A stretch of DNA of 64,000 bases from Simmondsia chinensis (lineage: Eukaryota; Streptophyta; Magnoliopsida; Caryophyllales; Simmondsiaceae): NCBI GenBank assembly GCA_018398585.1, contig JAGTTD010000006.1, positions 12,501-76,500 of the forward strand, in the 5' to 3' direction. Below are positions 31,538 through 42,997 of the stretch, one piece after another. Both the position numbers and the translations under genes were made by a program. Under the pieces are notes generated by a model. The model ran no database searches, was not told where the DNA came from, and was given only the letters and a program-made list of their open reading frames with translations. Each line of letters begins with the position of its first letter. Position 1 is the stretch's first letter.

Positions 31538-33101
31538 TTAAGATTTCTTCTTGCCCTTCGGCTTCTTGCCCTTGGCTTGAGGATGCTTCTGAGAAGGTCC
31601 CGTAGCTTCTGTGCGAGTAGTCGGAGGCGAAATCACAGGATTCACAACATGACAGTCAGAAGTTGCAGTGTCCATAGTATCACGGTCACTGGGACTAAGA
31701 CAGCGGCTACTCTGGCTTCCATGTTAAAACAGCAATGATCGGGCTTAATCAACCCAAGCAGGTGATCTTGTGCATCCACAAGCTCACAAGGAACCAAAGC
31801 TCAACTCAAATCCTCCGAACTGGTAGACGAATCAGCTTCAATCCGAAACTCTGAAAGACCCAAAACGTCCCCCACCCGATTAGATAAACCAGGCAGGGGA
31901 GTAGTCAAATCCCCCCAGCAGCATAGGGGGGCGAGATAGGCCCAAAACGAGCCCCAGGAGACGGCCCACTGGATGACGGTAGCACGGGCCATGTAGAGGG
32001 TGGTAGGCCAGCAACGTGCGACCCAACCCGATCATCATCAGCCCTCAATCCATTACCCGTAGACTCACTCTGAGGCCCGGTAGGCCCAACAACAGCTATA
32101 GGCCCAGTAGAAGGCCCATGTGGAAGATCGCCCTCACCAACTTGCAGCCCAACCCTAGGCCCACTACAAGAGACCTCCCCAGGCCTAATGGTAGGCCCAA
32201 GGGCTTCATCCTGCACCAGCCCAGAGGTGGACACCACGCCAACCCCCTCAGCGTCTCCCCCAAGGCCCTCCCCCGGACCCTTAGCGGTATCCCCTTGCCC
32301 CGCTGCCTTATTCTTGCAGCGATTCTTCTTCCGGCGGTTTTTTCCGGCCCTCCTAGCCGGCTGATTAGTGGGGGCCGGAGTTTGTGAGTCCTGGAACGAG
32401 TGACCCCAAATGCGACACGTGTGGCACCGCTTAGGGAGAGCTTCATACCGAACTTCTAAGCGAATGAACTGACCTCTATGAAGTTCAACATTAATTTCCT
32501 TGGCCGGTTCAATATGTGCACCCATACGCAATGCAACCCTAGCATAATCGAGTCTGCTACCTTCAAAAGTAGGTCTGTCCATGTGAACGGGGTGACCTAT
32601 AGCACTAACAATAGTACTTAAGGATTCACGCGACCATTGCCACGGTTTCAGACCATAGATACGTGTCCAAATAATGATAGCATACGGATCAGGCCCAGGG
32701 ACATGCGTAGACGACCAACGCATAAGAGTGATGCTGTGACCTTGGATATGCCAAGGCCCCCAACTAAGGACCCTTTCAGAAGCATCTTTAGCATTGAAAC
32801 GAAAGTAGTAGATATCCCCGTCAGAGATAACACATTCCAACCCTTTCGATCCCCAAAGCATTTTTGCCGTCGCAACGCATCTAGAATAAGCAACCCTACC
32901 TCCAATGAAACGCCCCATAAGGGTGCGATGCCATTTTTCCTCAGTCGTGCTTAAATCAAGATCAACGATTCACGCAAAAGGCGTATCATTCATGAGATTC
33001 GGTGGGCAAACATAGGACAAAGAGAGGTTATCGGACGTAGAGGTAGACTCCCCACGACCATTAACACCCTCTAAAATCACGGGACCCTCATTTTCGGCCA
33101 T
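31538..33101 (-). pseudogene. LINE-H ORF1, ORF1-only class, inactivated
   Basis: Start MAENEGPVILEG at 33101. A stop replaces a Ser codon after PFA near 32970. The frame then stays open through DUF4283 (EEKWHRTLMGRFIGGRVAYSR, LSWGPWHIQGH, IIWTRIYGLKPWQW) to about 31905. The knuckle reads CHTCRIWGHSF, with the final Cys replaced by Phe. A further frameshift and a stop near 31801 precede the lysine-rich end (KKKS) at 31538. Confidence 0.83.
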
Positions 33102-33889
33102 GGCAAATAAACCCGAGCACAAAAAAGGGGGAAAAATAATTTCTTTGAAACTTGCCGGAAACCACCAACGGACCACCCAAAGACCACTGCGGACAACCCA
33201 AGACAACCAGCAAAGATTCAAAAAAATCAGATCCAAGGCAGAAAAGGAAAGTATCGTGAGTTATGGGAAGAAATCCCAAGATTCAAGCCTTTCCAAAAAA
33301 GACCCCAAAACTAGGGTTAGGTTTTGGGCAGCCAAAACGACCACCGCGTGCCGCCACCCACACGGCCACCGGCACCGACTCGGCTAAAACGACCACCAGG
33401 CACCGGCGAACACCAGGAAGGAGGAGGACGGAGGAAACTTACAGGTGAAGCTTCCAAATCTGAGGAGAGAGAGAATCAAGGCGAGCAGGAACCCCAGGAG
33501 AGAGAAAGTGGTTCGTACGCCAGCGTTGCCCCACCAACGGGCACCGGACCACCGCCAAAAGATCGAGCAGGGAGAGGCGAGTCGACTGGGTGTAGCCACA
33601 GGTGATGGGCTAGCCGGAATGGAAGCCTCGAGCGTCCTACGTCGACACCAGTGAACCGCGACCCTATCACCCTCTCTCACTATTTTCACCCTCGACGGCT
33701 ACCGAAAACCACCAGTGAGCACCACCACCAGGAAGTGGAGGCACCGGCGAATCGAATGCCACTGGACCCACCCTCGTCCGACCATGCACGCGCCGTCACG
33801 CGCCTGCCCTAGTCGGACGAGACCCAAATCGCCCAACCGCCCCCCTCTCACCCCCAAATCGCCAGAGCACTGTTCATTCACGCGCGTCC
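33102..33889 (-). promoter_or_regulatory. LINE-H 5' UTR, type II
   Basis: Matches LINE-I and part of LINE-C: the TTGCCGGAAACCACCAACGG block near 33153, CACCGGCGAACACCAGG near 33401, and the AAATCGCCAGAGCAC terminus near 33856. Confidence 0.55.
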
Positions 33890-33890
33890 C

Positions 33891-33913
33891 CCCTAAACCC
33901 TAAACCCTAAACC
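33891..33913. repeat. Telomere repeat, three units
   Basis: CCCTAAA x3 plus CC. The junction with T10 of LINE-I is one base further into the repeat than at the other sites. Confidence 0.95.
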
Positions 33914-34174
33914 TTTTTTTTTTGATAAGTCAGTTATATATATATATATATATCAAAAAAAAGCAGCACCAATGTACGTTCATACATGAGTACGTGGGGC
34001 ATACCCCAACGAGGCCGGAGCCAACAAGCCAACCAAAAAAGAAGGCGAACAAGCAAAAGCAACAAAGAAGAAATACAAAGGAACATCAAAGAAACTCCTA
34101 AGTACAAATTCTAGAAAAGGGAAAACAAAGGAAAGTAGAGGCCAACAAGCGCCCCGCTAAACCAAACAAGAGAA

Positions 34175-35801
34175 TCACGATTTCTTCTTGCCCTTCGACT
34201 TCTTGCCCTTGGCTTGAGGATGCTTCTGAGAAGGTCCCGTAGCTTCTGTGCGAGTAGTCGGTGGCGAAATCACAGGATCCACAACATGACAGTCAGAAGT
34301 TGCAGTGTCCATAGTATCATGGTCACTGGAACTAAGACAGCGGTTACTCGAAATATTGGCTTCCATGTTATAACCGCAATGATTGGGCTCAATCAACCCA
34401 AGCAGGTGATCTTGTGCATCCACAAGCTCACAAGGAACCAAAGCTCGACTCAAATTCTCCGAACTGGTAGACGAATCAGCTTCAATCCGGAACTCTGAAA
34501 GACCCAAAACGTCCCCCACCCGATCAAAGAAACCAAGCAGGGGAGTAGAAGGCGAGGCCCCAGTTGGGCTCACCCCCAGTTTTGGGCCAGCGGCCCAGAA
34601 CCCAGCAAATCCCCCCCAGCAGAATGGGGGGGCGTGACAGGCCCAAAACGAGCCCCAGGAGACGGTCCACTGGATGACGGTAGCGCGGGCCATGTAGAGG
34701 ATGGTAGGCTAGCAACGTGCGACCCAACCCGATCATCATTGGCCCTCAATCCATTACCCGTAGATTCACTCTGAGGCCCGGTAGGCCCAACAACAGCTAT
34801 AGGCCTGGTAGAAGGCCCATGAGGAAGATCACCCTCACCAACTCGCAGCCCAACCCTAGGCCCACTACAAGAGACCTCCCCAGGCCTAATGGTAGGCCCA
34901 AGAGCTTCATCCTGCACCAGCCCAGAGGTGGACACCACGCCACCCCTCTCAGCGCCTCCCCCAAGGCCCTCCCGCGGACCCTTAGCGGCATCCCCTTGCC
35001 CCACCGCCTTATTCTTGCGGCGATTCTTCTTCCGGCGGTTTTTTCGGGCCCTCCTAGCTAGCTAATTATTGGGGGCCGAAGTTTGTGAGTCCTGGCACGA
35101 GTGACCCCAAACGCGACACGTGTGGCATCGTTTAGGGAGAGCTTCATACCGAACATCCAAGTGGATGAACTGGCCATTGCGAAGTTCAACATTAATTTCC
35201 TTGGCCAGTTCAACATGAGCACCGATACGCATAGCAACCCTAGCATAATCAAATCTGCTACCTCAAAAGTAGGTCTGTCCATGCGAATAGGGCGACCTAT
35301 AGCACTAACAATAGTACTTAAGGATTCACGCGACCATTGCCACGGTGGCTGACCATAGATACGTGTCCAAATCAGGATAGCAGACGGATCAGTGTCAGGG
35401 ACATGCGTAGACAACCAATGATTGAGACTGATGGTGTGACCTTGGATATGCCAAGGCCCCTCCCGAAGGACCCTTTCGTATGCATCAGTAGTGTTGAAAC
35501 GAAAGTAGTAGATATCCCCGTCAGAGATAACACACTCCAACCCCTTTGACCCCCAAAGCATTTTTGCTGTCGCAACGCATCTAGAATAAGCAACCCTGTC
35601 TCCAGTGAAACGCCCCCTAAGGGTGCGATGCCATTTTTCCTCAGTTATGCTTAGATCAAGATCCACAATTGACGCAAAAGGAATATTATTTCTGAGATCC
35701 GAGGGGCTAACATAGGACAAAGAGAGGTCGTCGGACGTAGAGGTAGACTCCCCACGACCATTAACACCCTCTAATGTCACGGGACCCTCATTTTCGGCCA
35801 T
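34175..35801 (-). pseudogene. LINE-I ORF1, ORF1-only class, inactivated
   Basis: Start MAENEGPVTLEG at 35801. It is open through the first half of DUF4283 (EEKWHRTLRGRFTGDRVAYSR, REGPWHIQGH). A 1-nt deletion near 35262 (one T less than in LINE-H) shifts the frame after RPTFE. The knuckle region, a stop near 35062 and an open C-terminal half follow, ending KGKKKS at 34175. The tail is rich in GP and GL pairs, as in LINE-B. Confidence 0.83.
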
Positions 35802-36599
35802 GGCAAATTAACCCGAGCACAAAAAAAGGGGGAAAAACAATTTCTTAAAATCTTTGCCGGAAACCACCAACGGACCATCCAAAGACCACCGTGAACAACC
35901 CAATAAAACCAGCAAAGATTCAAAAAAAAAAAAACCAGATCCAAGGCAAATAAGGAAAGGGTTGTGATTTTTGGGAAGAAATCCCAAGTTTCAAGCCTTT
36001 CCAAAATTGACCCCAAAATTAGGGTTAGAGTTTGGGCGGCCACCCGCGCACCGCCACCTACACCACCACCGGCACCGATCGGGCCAAAACGACCACCTGA
36101 CACCGGCGAACACAAGGGAGGAGGAGGACTAAGGAAACTTACAAGCAAAGCTTCCCAATCTGGAGAGAGAGACAACCGGGCGATAACGACCCCAGGAGAG
36201 AGAAAGGCACCGTGCGCCGCCGCAGCGCCACCAATGGGGACCGGACCACCGCCAAAAGATCGAGCAGGGAGAGGCGAGCAGTCTGGGTACAGTCACTGGT
36301 GATGGGCTTGACGGAATGGAAGCCCCGAGCGTCCTACGTCAGTTCACCAAAAACCGCGACCCTACCACCCTCTCTCACTATTTTCACCCTCGACGGCCAC
36401 CGGAAACCACCAGTGAGCACCACCACCAGGAAGTGGAGATGCCGGCGAACACACAGCCACCGACCCCGACCCCGACCCCGTGCACCCACCCACGCGCCTA
36501 CATGCGCGAGCCCTAGTTGCAAGCGAAAAAATAGCCAAATCGCCACCCAGTCGCCTCCTTGGTCGCCAGAGCGGAACAGTGCGCGTCCCCCTCCCCTCC
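35802..36599 (-). promoter_or_regulatory. LINE-I 5' UTR, type II
   Basis: Same leader as LINE-H (TTGCCGGAAACCACCAACGG near 35852, CACCGGCGAACACAAGG near 36100), with the TCGCCAGAGCGG terminus near 36563 before the repeat tract. Confidence 0.55.
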
Positions 36600-37082
36600 C
36601 AAAACCCTAAACCCCAAAACCCTAACCCCTAACCCCTCAACCCCTAACCCCTAAACCCTCAACCCTAACCCGTAAACCCTAAAAACCCTCAAACCCTAAA
36701 AACCTTAAACCCTAAACCCCAAACCCCCAACCCCTAAAACTCGGAGCCTCTCTGAACCCGGAACCTCTCTGAACCCCGAACCCGGAACCCCTCTGAACCC
36801 GGAACCCCAAACCCTGAACCCGGAACCCCGAACCGGGAACCCGAAACCCCGAACCCGGACCCCGGAACCCCGAACCCGGACCCCGGAACCCAAACCCCGA
36901 AACCCCAGACTTCGGACCCCAAACCCCGGACCCCGCAACCCCGGATCCTGAACCCCGTAACCCCAGACCCTAAACCCCAGACCCTCTAGACCCCAAACCC
37001 TAGACCCCCCAGACCCTCTAGACCCCAAACCCTAGACTCTCTAGACCCTCGACCCTAAACCCTAGACCCTAAACCCTAAACC
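36600..37082. repeat. Degenerate telomere-repeat tract (about 480 bp)
   Basis: CCCTAAA-derived units that grade into an AACCCCGAACCCGG-rich middle (about 36740-36960) and back to CCCTAGA and CCCTAAA. This is the second long decayed tract after 6792-7551, with a similar internal succession of variants. Translations of it give Gly/Phe-rich frames that are not genes. Confidence 0.93.
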
Positions 37083-38245
37083 ACCCCGCCCCTTTTTCCT
37101 CTTCTCGGGCTGACGCTGTTGCTTCGGTTTTGTTTCGGGATGCTTTGGATGCTGTCTCTTTTCTCGAACTCTCGGATTCCCCGAACTCTTCGGGCTCTCG
37201 GTTTCATAGGACCTCCTCTGAGTCCCATCCTGATGCCGCCTCTGATTGATCCCGTGGTCGTCTAGTTCCTCCAGGGCTTTCTGATTTCTGTATCTCTTCA
37301 GATCCAAACCCTACCTGCCACCTGCCACAAGCCACCACCTAAGCAAACCCAACACCATCCTCCTCTAAACAACCCATAAACCGCCACCAAAACAAGCACA
37401 ACCACCACCAAAACAAGCACAAAACCCACCAAACGACCCACAACCACCACGTAATGGACAAACAACAAGATCCAAAAGTAGATCAACAACCAATGAGCAG
37501 GAAAAAGAGACCCAATCACACAAACTCCCACACATAAACAGGGGAGAAAAAACCAAATAGAAGTAGCGGTTCCACAATACAAAGATCAATAAATCCAAGT
37601 AAGATCCAATCAATTTGAACAAGTAGGTGATCAAGAACTTGAACACACAGTAAAAAAACCCACAGTGAAATAAACCCAGTAAAAGGAAGGGGAAGACCCC
37701 AAGCCCCTGTTTTAATCCGGAACAGGGGAGGTGCCGAAATCCGCAGCCGAGACATGAATCAAGCATGAATCAAGCCAAAAACAACAATTTTGGCATGAAC
37801 AAAGAGCATAAATAATGAGTAAGGAGGGAGATTTTACCCAATTGTGCTCCTATAGAGGATCAAAGCAGGAACATAAGAAGAGACAAATTTGGAGGAGAGA
37901 GAAGATGTCACCAATCACAATCACCACGGAGGCTCAACTAGAAGCAAAAGGAAGCTACCAGGAGAGGTATAGACGAGATCTTGGAGATCAAGATCATGCG
38001 TCCTACGCCAATCATCCACATTGCCCTCAACTCCCTCACTTACATGGGAGTAGCTTAGCATATTCTACAGGAGACGAGGATCACGAAAATGTAAAGAACG
38101 AAGCAGTATGGTGTCGGACGCGCCCTCACGAGCGGCCTGAAGATGGCGGGGAGGCCACACGCGCCACCCGCAAGAGCCCCTCTCTCACCGGAATTCCCAG
38201 AGCTTGTCTCTCTTCTTTCTCTCTCTAGACTTTATAAATGAATCC
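37083..38245 (-). mobile_element. LINE-J: ORF-less fragment ending in a type I 5' UTR
   Basis: The right part (about 37870-38245) carries type I leader blocks (GCGTCCTACGCC near 38000, CGCGCCCTCACG near 38119, CT-rich terminus near 38204). The left part (37083-37800) is unassigned: first a GC-rich stretch, then A/C-rich DNA with no supported gene. No poly(T) marks the left end, so the 3' boundary is uncertain. Like LINE-C, it looks like a leader joined to other sequence. Confidence 0.45.
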
Positions 38246-38349
38246 TTCCTAAACCCTAAATCCTAAAACCCTAGACCTTAGACCCTAAACCCTAAACCCG
38301 AAACCCCCAAACCCTAAAACCCTTAACCCCTAAACCCCAAAATCCTAAC
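38246..38349. repeat. Degenerate telomere-repeat tract
   Basis: CCTAAA-type units with several variants, ending TCCTAAC against T8 of LINE-K. Confidence 0.9.
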
Positions 38350-38537
38350 TTTTTTTTGGTAATTCAGCCAAATATACAGAAATGAAAGAAATATTTATAC
38401 AAGCTACAAGGGGCATACCCTAGGACATGGCCGAAGCCTACAAAGGTGAAACAACGTCAAACCAGAGTCTAGACATAGTCCATACAGCAACCAAGAAATT
38501 ACAAGGAAACAAAAGAGAGAACTAAGGCTTGAAGCCC
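38350..38537 (-). mobile_element. LINE-K: 5'-truncated 3' end only
   Basis: T8, then GGTAATTCAG (pre-poly(A) motif), the hairpin sequence GGGGCATACCCT near 38411 and the GGCCGAAGCCTACAAA block. The sequence fades into telomere-like units after less than 200 bp. This is a typical 5'-truncated LINE insertion inside a telomere tract. Confidence 0.7.
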
Positions 38538-38610
38538 CACTGCCTAAAACCCTAACACGAAGCCCGAAACCCAAAAGCCTAAACCTGAAAGCCATAAACC
38601 CTAAACTCTC
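38538..38610. repeat. Decayed telomere-like units
   Basis: Units such as CCTAAAACCC, CCCGAAACCC and CCCTAAAC, followed by TCTC before T12 of LINE-L. Confidence 0.75.
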
Positions 38611-38835
38611 TTTTTTTTTTTTGGTAGGTCATTATGTATGTATATCAAACAAAATCCTACAAGTGTACGAGGGGCGTACCCCAAGACATGGCCGAGGCCT
38701 ACAAAGCATTTCAAAAGGAAAGCTAAACAATGCAAAGAAAGCAAACATAGCAAAAGCCAAAACAAGAGGAAGTACAATGACTACATCAAAGCATCAAAGT
38801 AAATCAACTCAAAACACCGGAGGGGAGAACAACAC

Positions 38836-40252
38836 TCAATGACGACGGTGCCCCTTTGGAGGAGGGGGAGGATCCGGGTTCTGCTTCTTCGATGCAGCTC
38901 TGGTCTTTCTGCAGGTAACGATGGGAGCTGGCTCGTAACCTCCATGGGCCGCTAAATAAGCAAGTGCATTAGCTAAGTCTTCGGGACTCTCAAGATATCG
39001 GCCTTCATAGGGGTTCAAAGAGAGACTCTTTTGACTGCTATAACACGTAGATGGATTGCCTGGCACACTGGCTTCTTGATTCACATGGCATGACTTGGCT
39101 TCAAGAACCCCAACCAAAGCATCCTGATGAACATCGACCTCTAAAGAGCTAGCACAACTCAAATCTTCCTTAAAATAGGTAGATGAATCCGTTGCAAATT
39201 GAAATTCAGAGAGGCCCAACACATCCCCAGCCCGAGCACCCGATCTGGGTGGTCCGAACAGTTGGACCTATTTTGGTAGGGTCCAAAATGGGACCCACCG
39301 GCCCAGCACCTGAATGACGCTGGGCTGGAATGGGCCCAGCGTCATGGGGACGCTAGGCTAGAGGAGGCCCTGCTCCCTGGTGGAGCTGGATAAGACAGGT
39401 TCCGGTCCTAGAGGCCCGGAAAGCCCGCCCTTTCATTAGGGAGGCCAAGTGGATAGCAGTAATGGACCCACGACTAGGCCCAAGTGCAGACCAAGAAGAA
39501 TGATTCTCATGCGGCCTAGCAGGAGCCCCAGCGTTACCAACCTCAAAGCTTTGACTCGGCCCATCTGACCCATCATTCAGCCTATCAAATCCATCAGCAA
39601 TTGGGCCAATATCATGACCAGCATCAAGCCCAGGAGCACCATGTTCAGCAGCGATTTGGGCCCAAAGACCCATCCCCCTGAGACCCAACAACACCCATGT
39701 CACTCGCTGGCCCAACCCTAACTCCTTCAAGCCCATTTTGTAATCCCTCACATGGCTGCACCAAGCCAGGGCCGAATGGCCCCTCCCCTACCATGGGCCT
39801 TGCTGGCCCAGACACCAAACCCACCTCATCCCTCCTATGCACAGGCCCAGTGAGCAGCCCAAGAGAAACAGGGCCATTTCAGTGAGGCCCAGACCCATGC
39901 ATATCCACCCCATCCAATCTTGGGCCCGCAGACCCATTCCCAATGGGCCCCCCCGCAGCCAGCCCACCATCTCCGGTCTTCTTCTTCCGCCAGTTTCTTC
40001 GCCGGCGTTCCCGTTTTCCGGCAGCAAGCGTCGGATTTCCAGAGGGAAGAAGACCCACATTAGAAGCATGACAAGAGTGACCAAAGACGTGACATTTTCG
40101 ACAAATCTTCGGCAAGCCTTCATACTTCACACTAATAGGAATACGAGCACCATTGTGGTCAACGAATAATTTCTTGATCAGATCGGTTTTGGCATCAATT
40201 TCCATACAAACTCGTGCATAACCAACCATAGTCCCGTCATAAGTAGGTTTAT
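38836..40252 (-). pseudogene. LINE-L ORF1, C-terminal two-thirds, inactivated
   Basis: Ends with TRAASKKQNPDPPPPPKGH-type sequence at 38836. The region 39879-40252 is open and reads INKPTYDGTMVGYARVC, KKLFVDHNGARIPISVKYE, then the knuckle CRKCHVFGHSC (CX2CX4HXC) and a basic run (KRERRRRNWRKKK). Stops and shifts occur at 39879 (after HGSGPH) and in the low-complexity middle (about 39225-39880). The N-terminal part lies at 46406-46603. Confidence 0.8.
40248..40252. repeat. Target-site duplication TTTAT (left copy)
   Basis: TTTAT precedes the chromovirus left LTR, and the matching copy is at 43224-43228. The flanking LINE sequence reads continuously across it. Confidence 0.8.
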
Positions 40253-40385
40253 TGATGCGTAGCATCTTATCGAATTAGTATAATAAAGCGATATATTCTG
40301 AATTAGTGTTGGATTTTGTATAAATTGGGCCCTTGGCCCTCATTTGTGAGTAATGATCAAAAATAAACTTCTCATCTTACCTCTA
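40253..40385 (+). repeat. Chromovirus left LTR, 3'-truncated
   Basis: TGATGCGTAGCATCTTATCG at the start. It matches 42998-43130 almost exactly and then stops at an A-rich deletion joint. Confidence 0.85.
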
Positions 40386-40405
40386 AAAAAAAATATAAAA
40401 AAAGG

Positions 40406-42941
40406 GATGGTTCGTGGCGTATGTGTGTCGACTACCGCGAGTTGAATCGTTGTACGATCAAAGATAAATTTCCGATTCCGGTAGTAGAAGAATTGCTTGA
40501 TGAGTTGAATGGCTTGGTGGTTTTCTGCAAGCTAGATCTTCGTAGTGGCTATCACCAAGTTCGCGTCTGTGATACCGATGTTTATAAGACCGCCTTCCGC
40601 ACTCATCAGGGACATTATGAATTTCGCGTCATGCCTTTCGGTCTTACAAATGCTCCTGCCACGTTCCAAGGACTGATGAATTCGGTATTTCGCCCTTTTC
40701 TTCGAAAGTTTGTCCTTGTTTTCTTTGACGACATTTTGATTTATAGCCCGGATGTTGCCTCTCATTTGTACCACCTTCGGTTGGTGTTCGAGGTTATGCG
40801 TACTCATTAGTTGTACGCCAAGGGGTCTAAATGCGATTTTTTATTGGAAGAGATCGGTTATTTGGGACACCGTATATCGGCTAAGGGAGTTTCTACGGAT
40901 CAATCAAAGGTTGAAACTGTTCAGGATTGGCCGCTACCTACGTCCCTCAAACAATTGCGTGGGTTTCTCGGATTGGCCGGATACTATCGTCGTTTTATCC
41001 GCGATTATGGTAAGATCAGCAAGCCCCTTACGGACCTCCTCAAACGTGATGCGTTCAGCTGGACTGTCGCGGCTGAACAGGCCTTTCTTCATTTAAAACA
41101 GGCTCTTATCCATGCCCCGGTCTTGGCTCTTCCCGATTTTTCTCGACCGTTTGTGGTTGAGACGGATGCTTCGGGAGTTGGTTTGGGAGCAGTTTTAATG
41201 CAGGATGGTCACCCAATTGCTTACCTAAGCAAAGCCCTTGCCCCCGCGCACCTCGGATCATCCGTTTATGAGCGCGAACTGATGGCCGTGGTTTTGGCGG
41301 TGTGAAAGTGGGAGCATTATCTCTCAAATCGACACTTCGTACTTCGAATTGATCAACAAAGCCTCAAATTTCTTCTCGATCAGAAAATCAACACCCCTTT
41401 GCAATGGGCTTGGTTGTCAAAACTTATGGGTTTCTCCTACTCAATCGAATACAAGAAGGGTGCAGAGAACTTTGTTGCGGATGCTCTTTCCCACCTCCCT
41501 ACCTCGAGCATTGAGCTGCGTACCCTGTTGACCCAAATTCAATCGCCTTTACTAGAGGAAATTCGCGCGACCTGGGTGCTGGACCCCTTGATGCGGAAAT
41601 TGGTTCAGGAATTACAGCAGAACCCTCAATCACACCCTACATTCGCCTGGTGCAGCAACGAGCTACGCAGATTTGGCCGTTTGGTTGTGGGACCGAACAC
41701 CACACTTCGTCGTCGTATTTTCGAGCTCTATCATTCATCAGTTGTGGGCGGCCATTCCGGTGTGGATGTTACCTTTCGAAAATTAAGCAGTTTTTTCTAT
41801 TGGAAAGGCATGCGTCGGGATGTCCATAAATTTATCTCCGAATGTACCGTGTGTCAATGTTGCAAGCCGGATAACGCTCCCTACCTGGGGTTACTTCAGC
41901 CACTACCAATTCCGGTTACTATTTGGAGCTCTATTTCGATGGACTTTATCGATGGGCTCCCTCGATCTCATGGTCGTGATTGCTTGTTCTTGGTGGTTGA
42001 TCGTTTGAGCAAATATGCTCATTTTATGACACTTACGCATCCTTACTCGGCAGAGACTGTGGCTCAGGTATTCCTAGATTCCGTCTTTCTTTTACACGAG
42101 TTACCGCGAGATATTGTATCGGACCGTGATTCTGTTTTCCTTAGTCTTTTTTGGAAAGAATTATTTCGGGTTTTGGGTGTGGACTTGAATATGTCCTCGG
42201 GTTACCATCCCCAAACAGACGGCCAGACGGAGGTCGTCAATCGTAGTCTCGAGACATATTTACGGTGCTTCTGTTGTGATATGCCTTCTTCTTGGTCCTT
42301 GTATGTTCCGATGGCCGAGGGGTGGTACAACACGTCCTTTCACTCCGCTATCCAATCAACGCCGTATGAGATTTTGTACGGGCAACCGCCTCCCCTACAC
42401 ATTCCGTATATTCCGGGTGACACCGAGGTCCAGGCCGTGGACCGTACACTCTCAGCGCGTGAGGAGGCGGTCCAACTCCTCAAGCATCACCTTCCTCGAG
42501 CTCAGAATCGGATGAAACTCTTCGCTGACACTCATCGCTCGGAGCGACAGTTTGTCGTGGGTGACTGGGTGTTTTTGAAATTACAGCCCTATCGTCAATC
42601 TTCGGTTCAGGGTCGTTCAAATCACAAACTGGCTGCCAAGTTTTTTGGTCCATACCGTGTCATTGCACGTGTGGGCCCAGTCGCTTACACACTTGATTTT
42701 CCCTCTTCTGTTAAAATTCACTCTACTTTTCATGTTTCGGAGCTGCGACGGCATGTGGGCACAGTCTCGGATGGGCACCCGAGCATTCTGCCGCACTTAC
42801 CGGGTCATCAATGGACCCCAGAGGCTGTTTTGGATCGACGATTGACGAGGCGTAGGAATAAAGCTGTTACGCAATTTTCTCGTCAAGTGGAAGGATCATG
42901 GGGTTGAAGACGCTACTTGGGAGGACAGCTATGAGTTTTGA
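40406..42941 (+). pseudogene. Chromovirus pol (RT, RNase H, integrase, chromodomain), inactivated
   Basis: Begins [14 protein letters not shown] inside the RT. RT motifs: [22 protein letters not shown] and the catalytic FFDDILIYS. An RNase H-like section follows (ETDASGVGLGAVL). The integrase has the HHCC finger (about 41730-41870), DFIDG, SDRD and the E of GQTEVVNRSLE, then the GPY/F-type FFGPYRV. A chromodomain-like tail (VKWKDHGVEDATWED) is reached only by shifting frame near 42873, where one extra T follows QF. Stops: TAG at 40808-40810 and TGA at 41303-41305. The chromodomain places it among plant chromoviruses. Confidence 0.9.
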
Positions 42942-42997
42942 CTTCGGTATCCCGCCTTTCTTCCTTGAGGACAAGGAAGCTCTCGTCGGGGGGGTAA

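Larger units (their letters stand above)
31282..33889 (-). mobile_element. LINE-H: ORF1-only element, decayed
   Basis: T6-G-T5 at 31282-31293, a 256-nt 3' UTR with the hairpin (about 31358-31369), ORF1 and a type II 5' UTR. There is no ORF2. It is closely related to LINE-I next to it. Confidence 0.86.
33914..36599 (-). mobile_element. LINE-I: ORF1-only element, decayed
   Basis: T10 at 33914-33923, a 261-nt 3' UTR with the hairpin (about 33986-33997), ORF1 and a type II 5' UTR. There is no ORF2. It is a sister copy of LINE-H; the conserved gap between ORF1 stop and poly(A) (225-262 nt) is shared by B, H, I and L. Confidence 0.86.
38611..40252 (-). mobile_element. LINE-L, 3' part (ORF1-only class), split by LTR elements
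   Basis: T12 at 38611-38622, a 225-nt 3' UTR with the hairpin GGGGCGTACCCC (near 38671), then a decayed ORF1 up to 40252, where a chromovirus is inserted. The element continues as 17 bp at 43229-43245 and as 46406-46603. It is the most damaged and most gene-proximal copy of the array. Confidence 0.82.
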
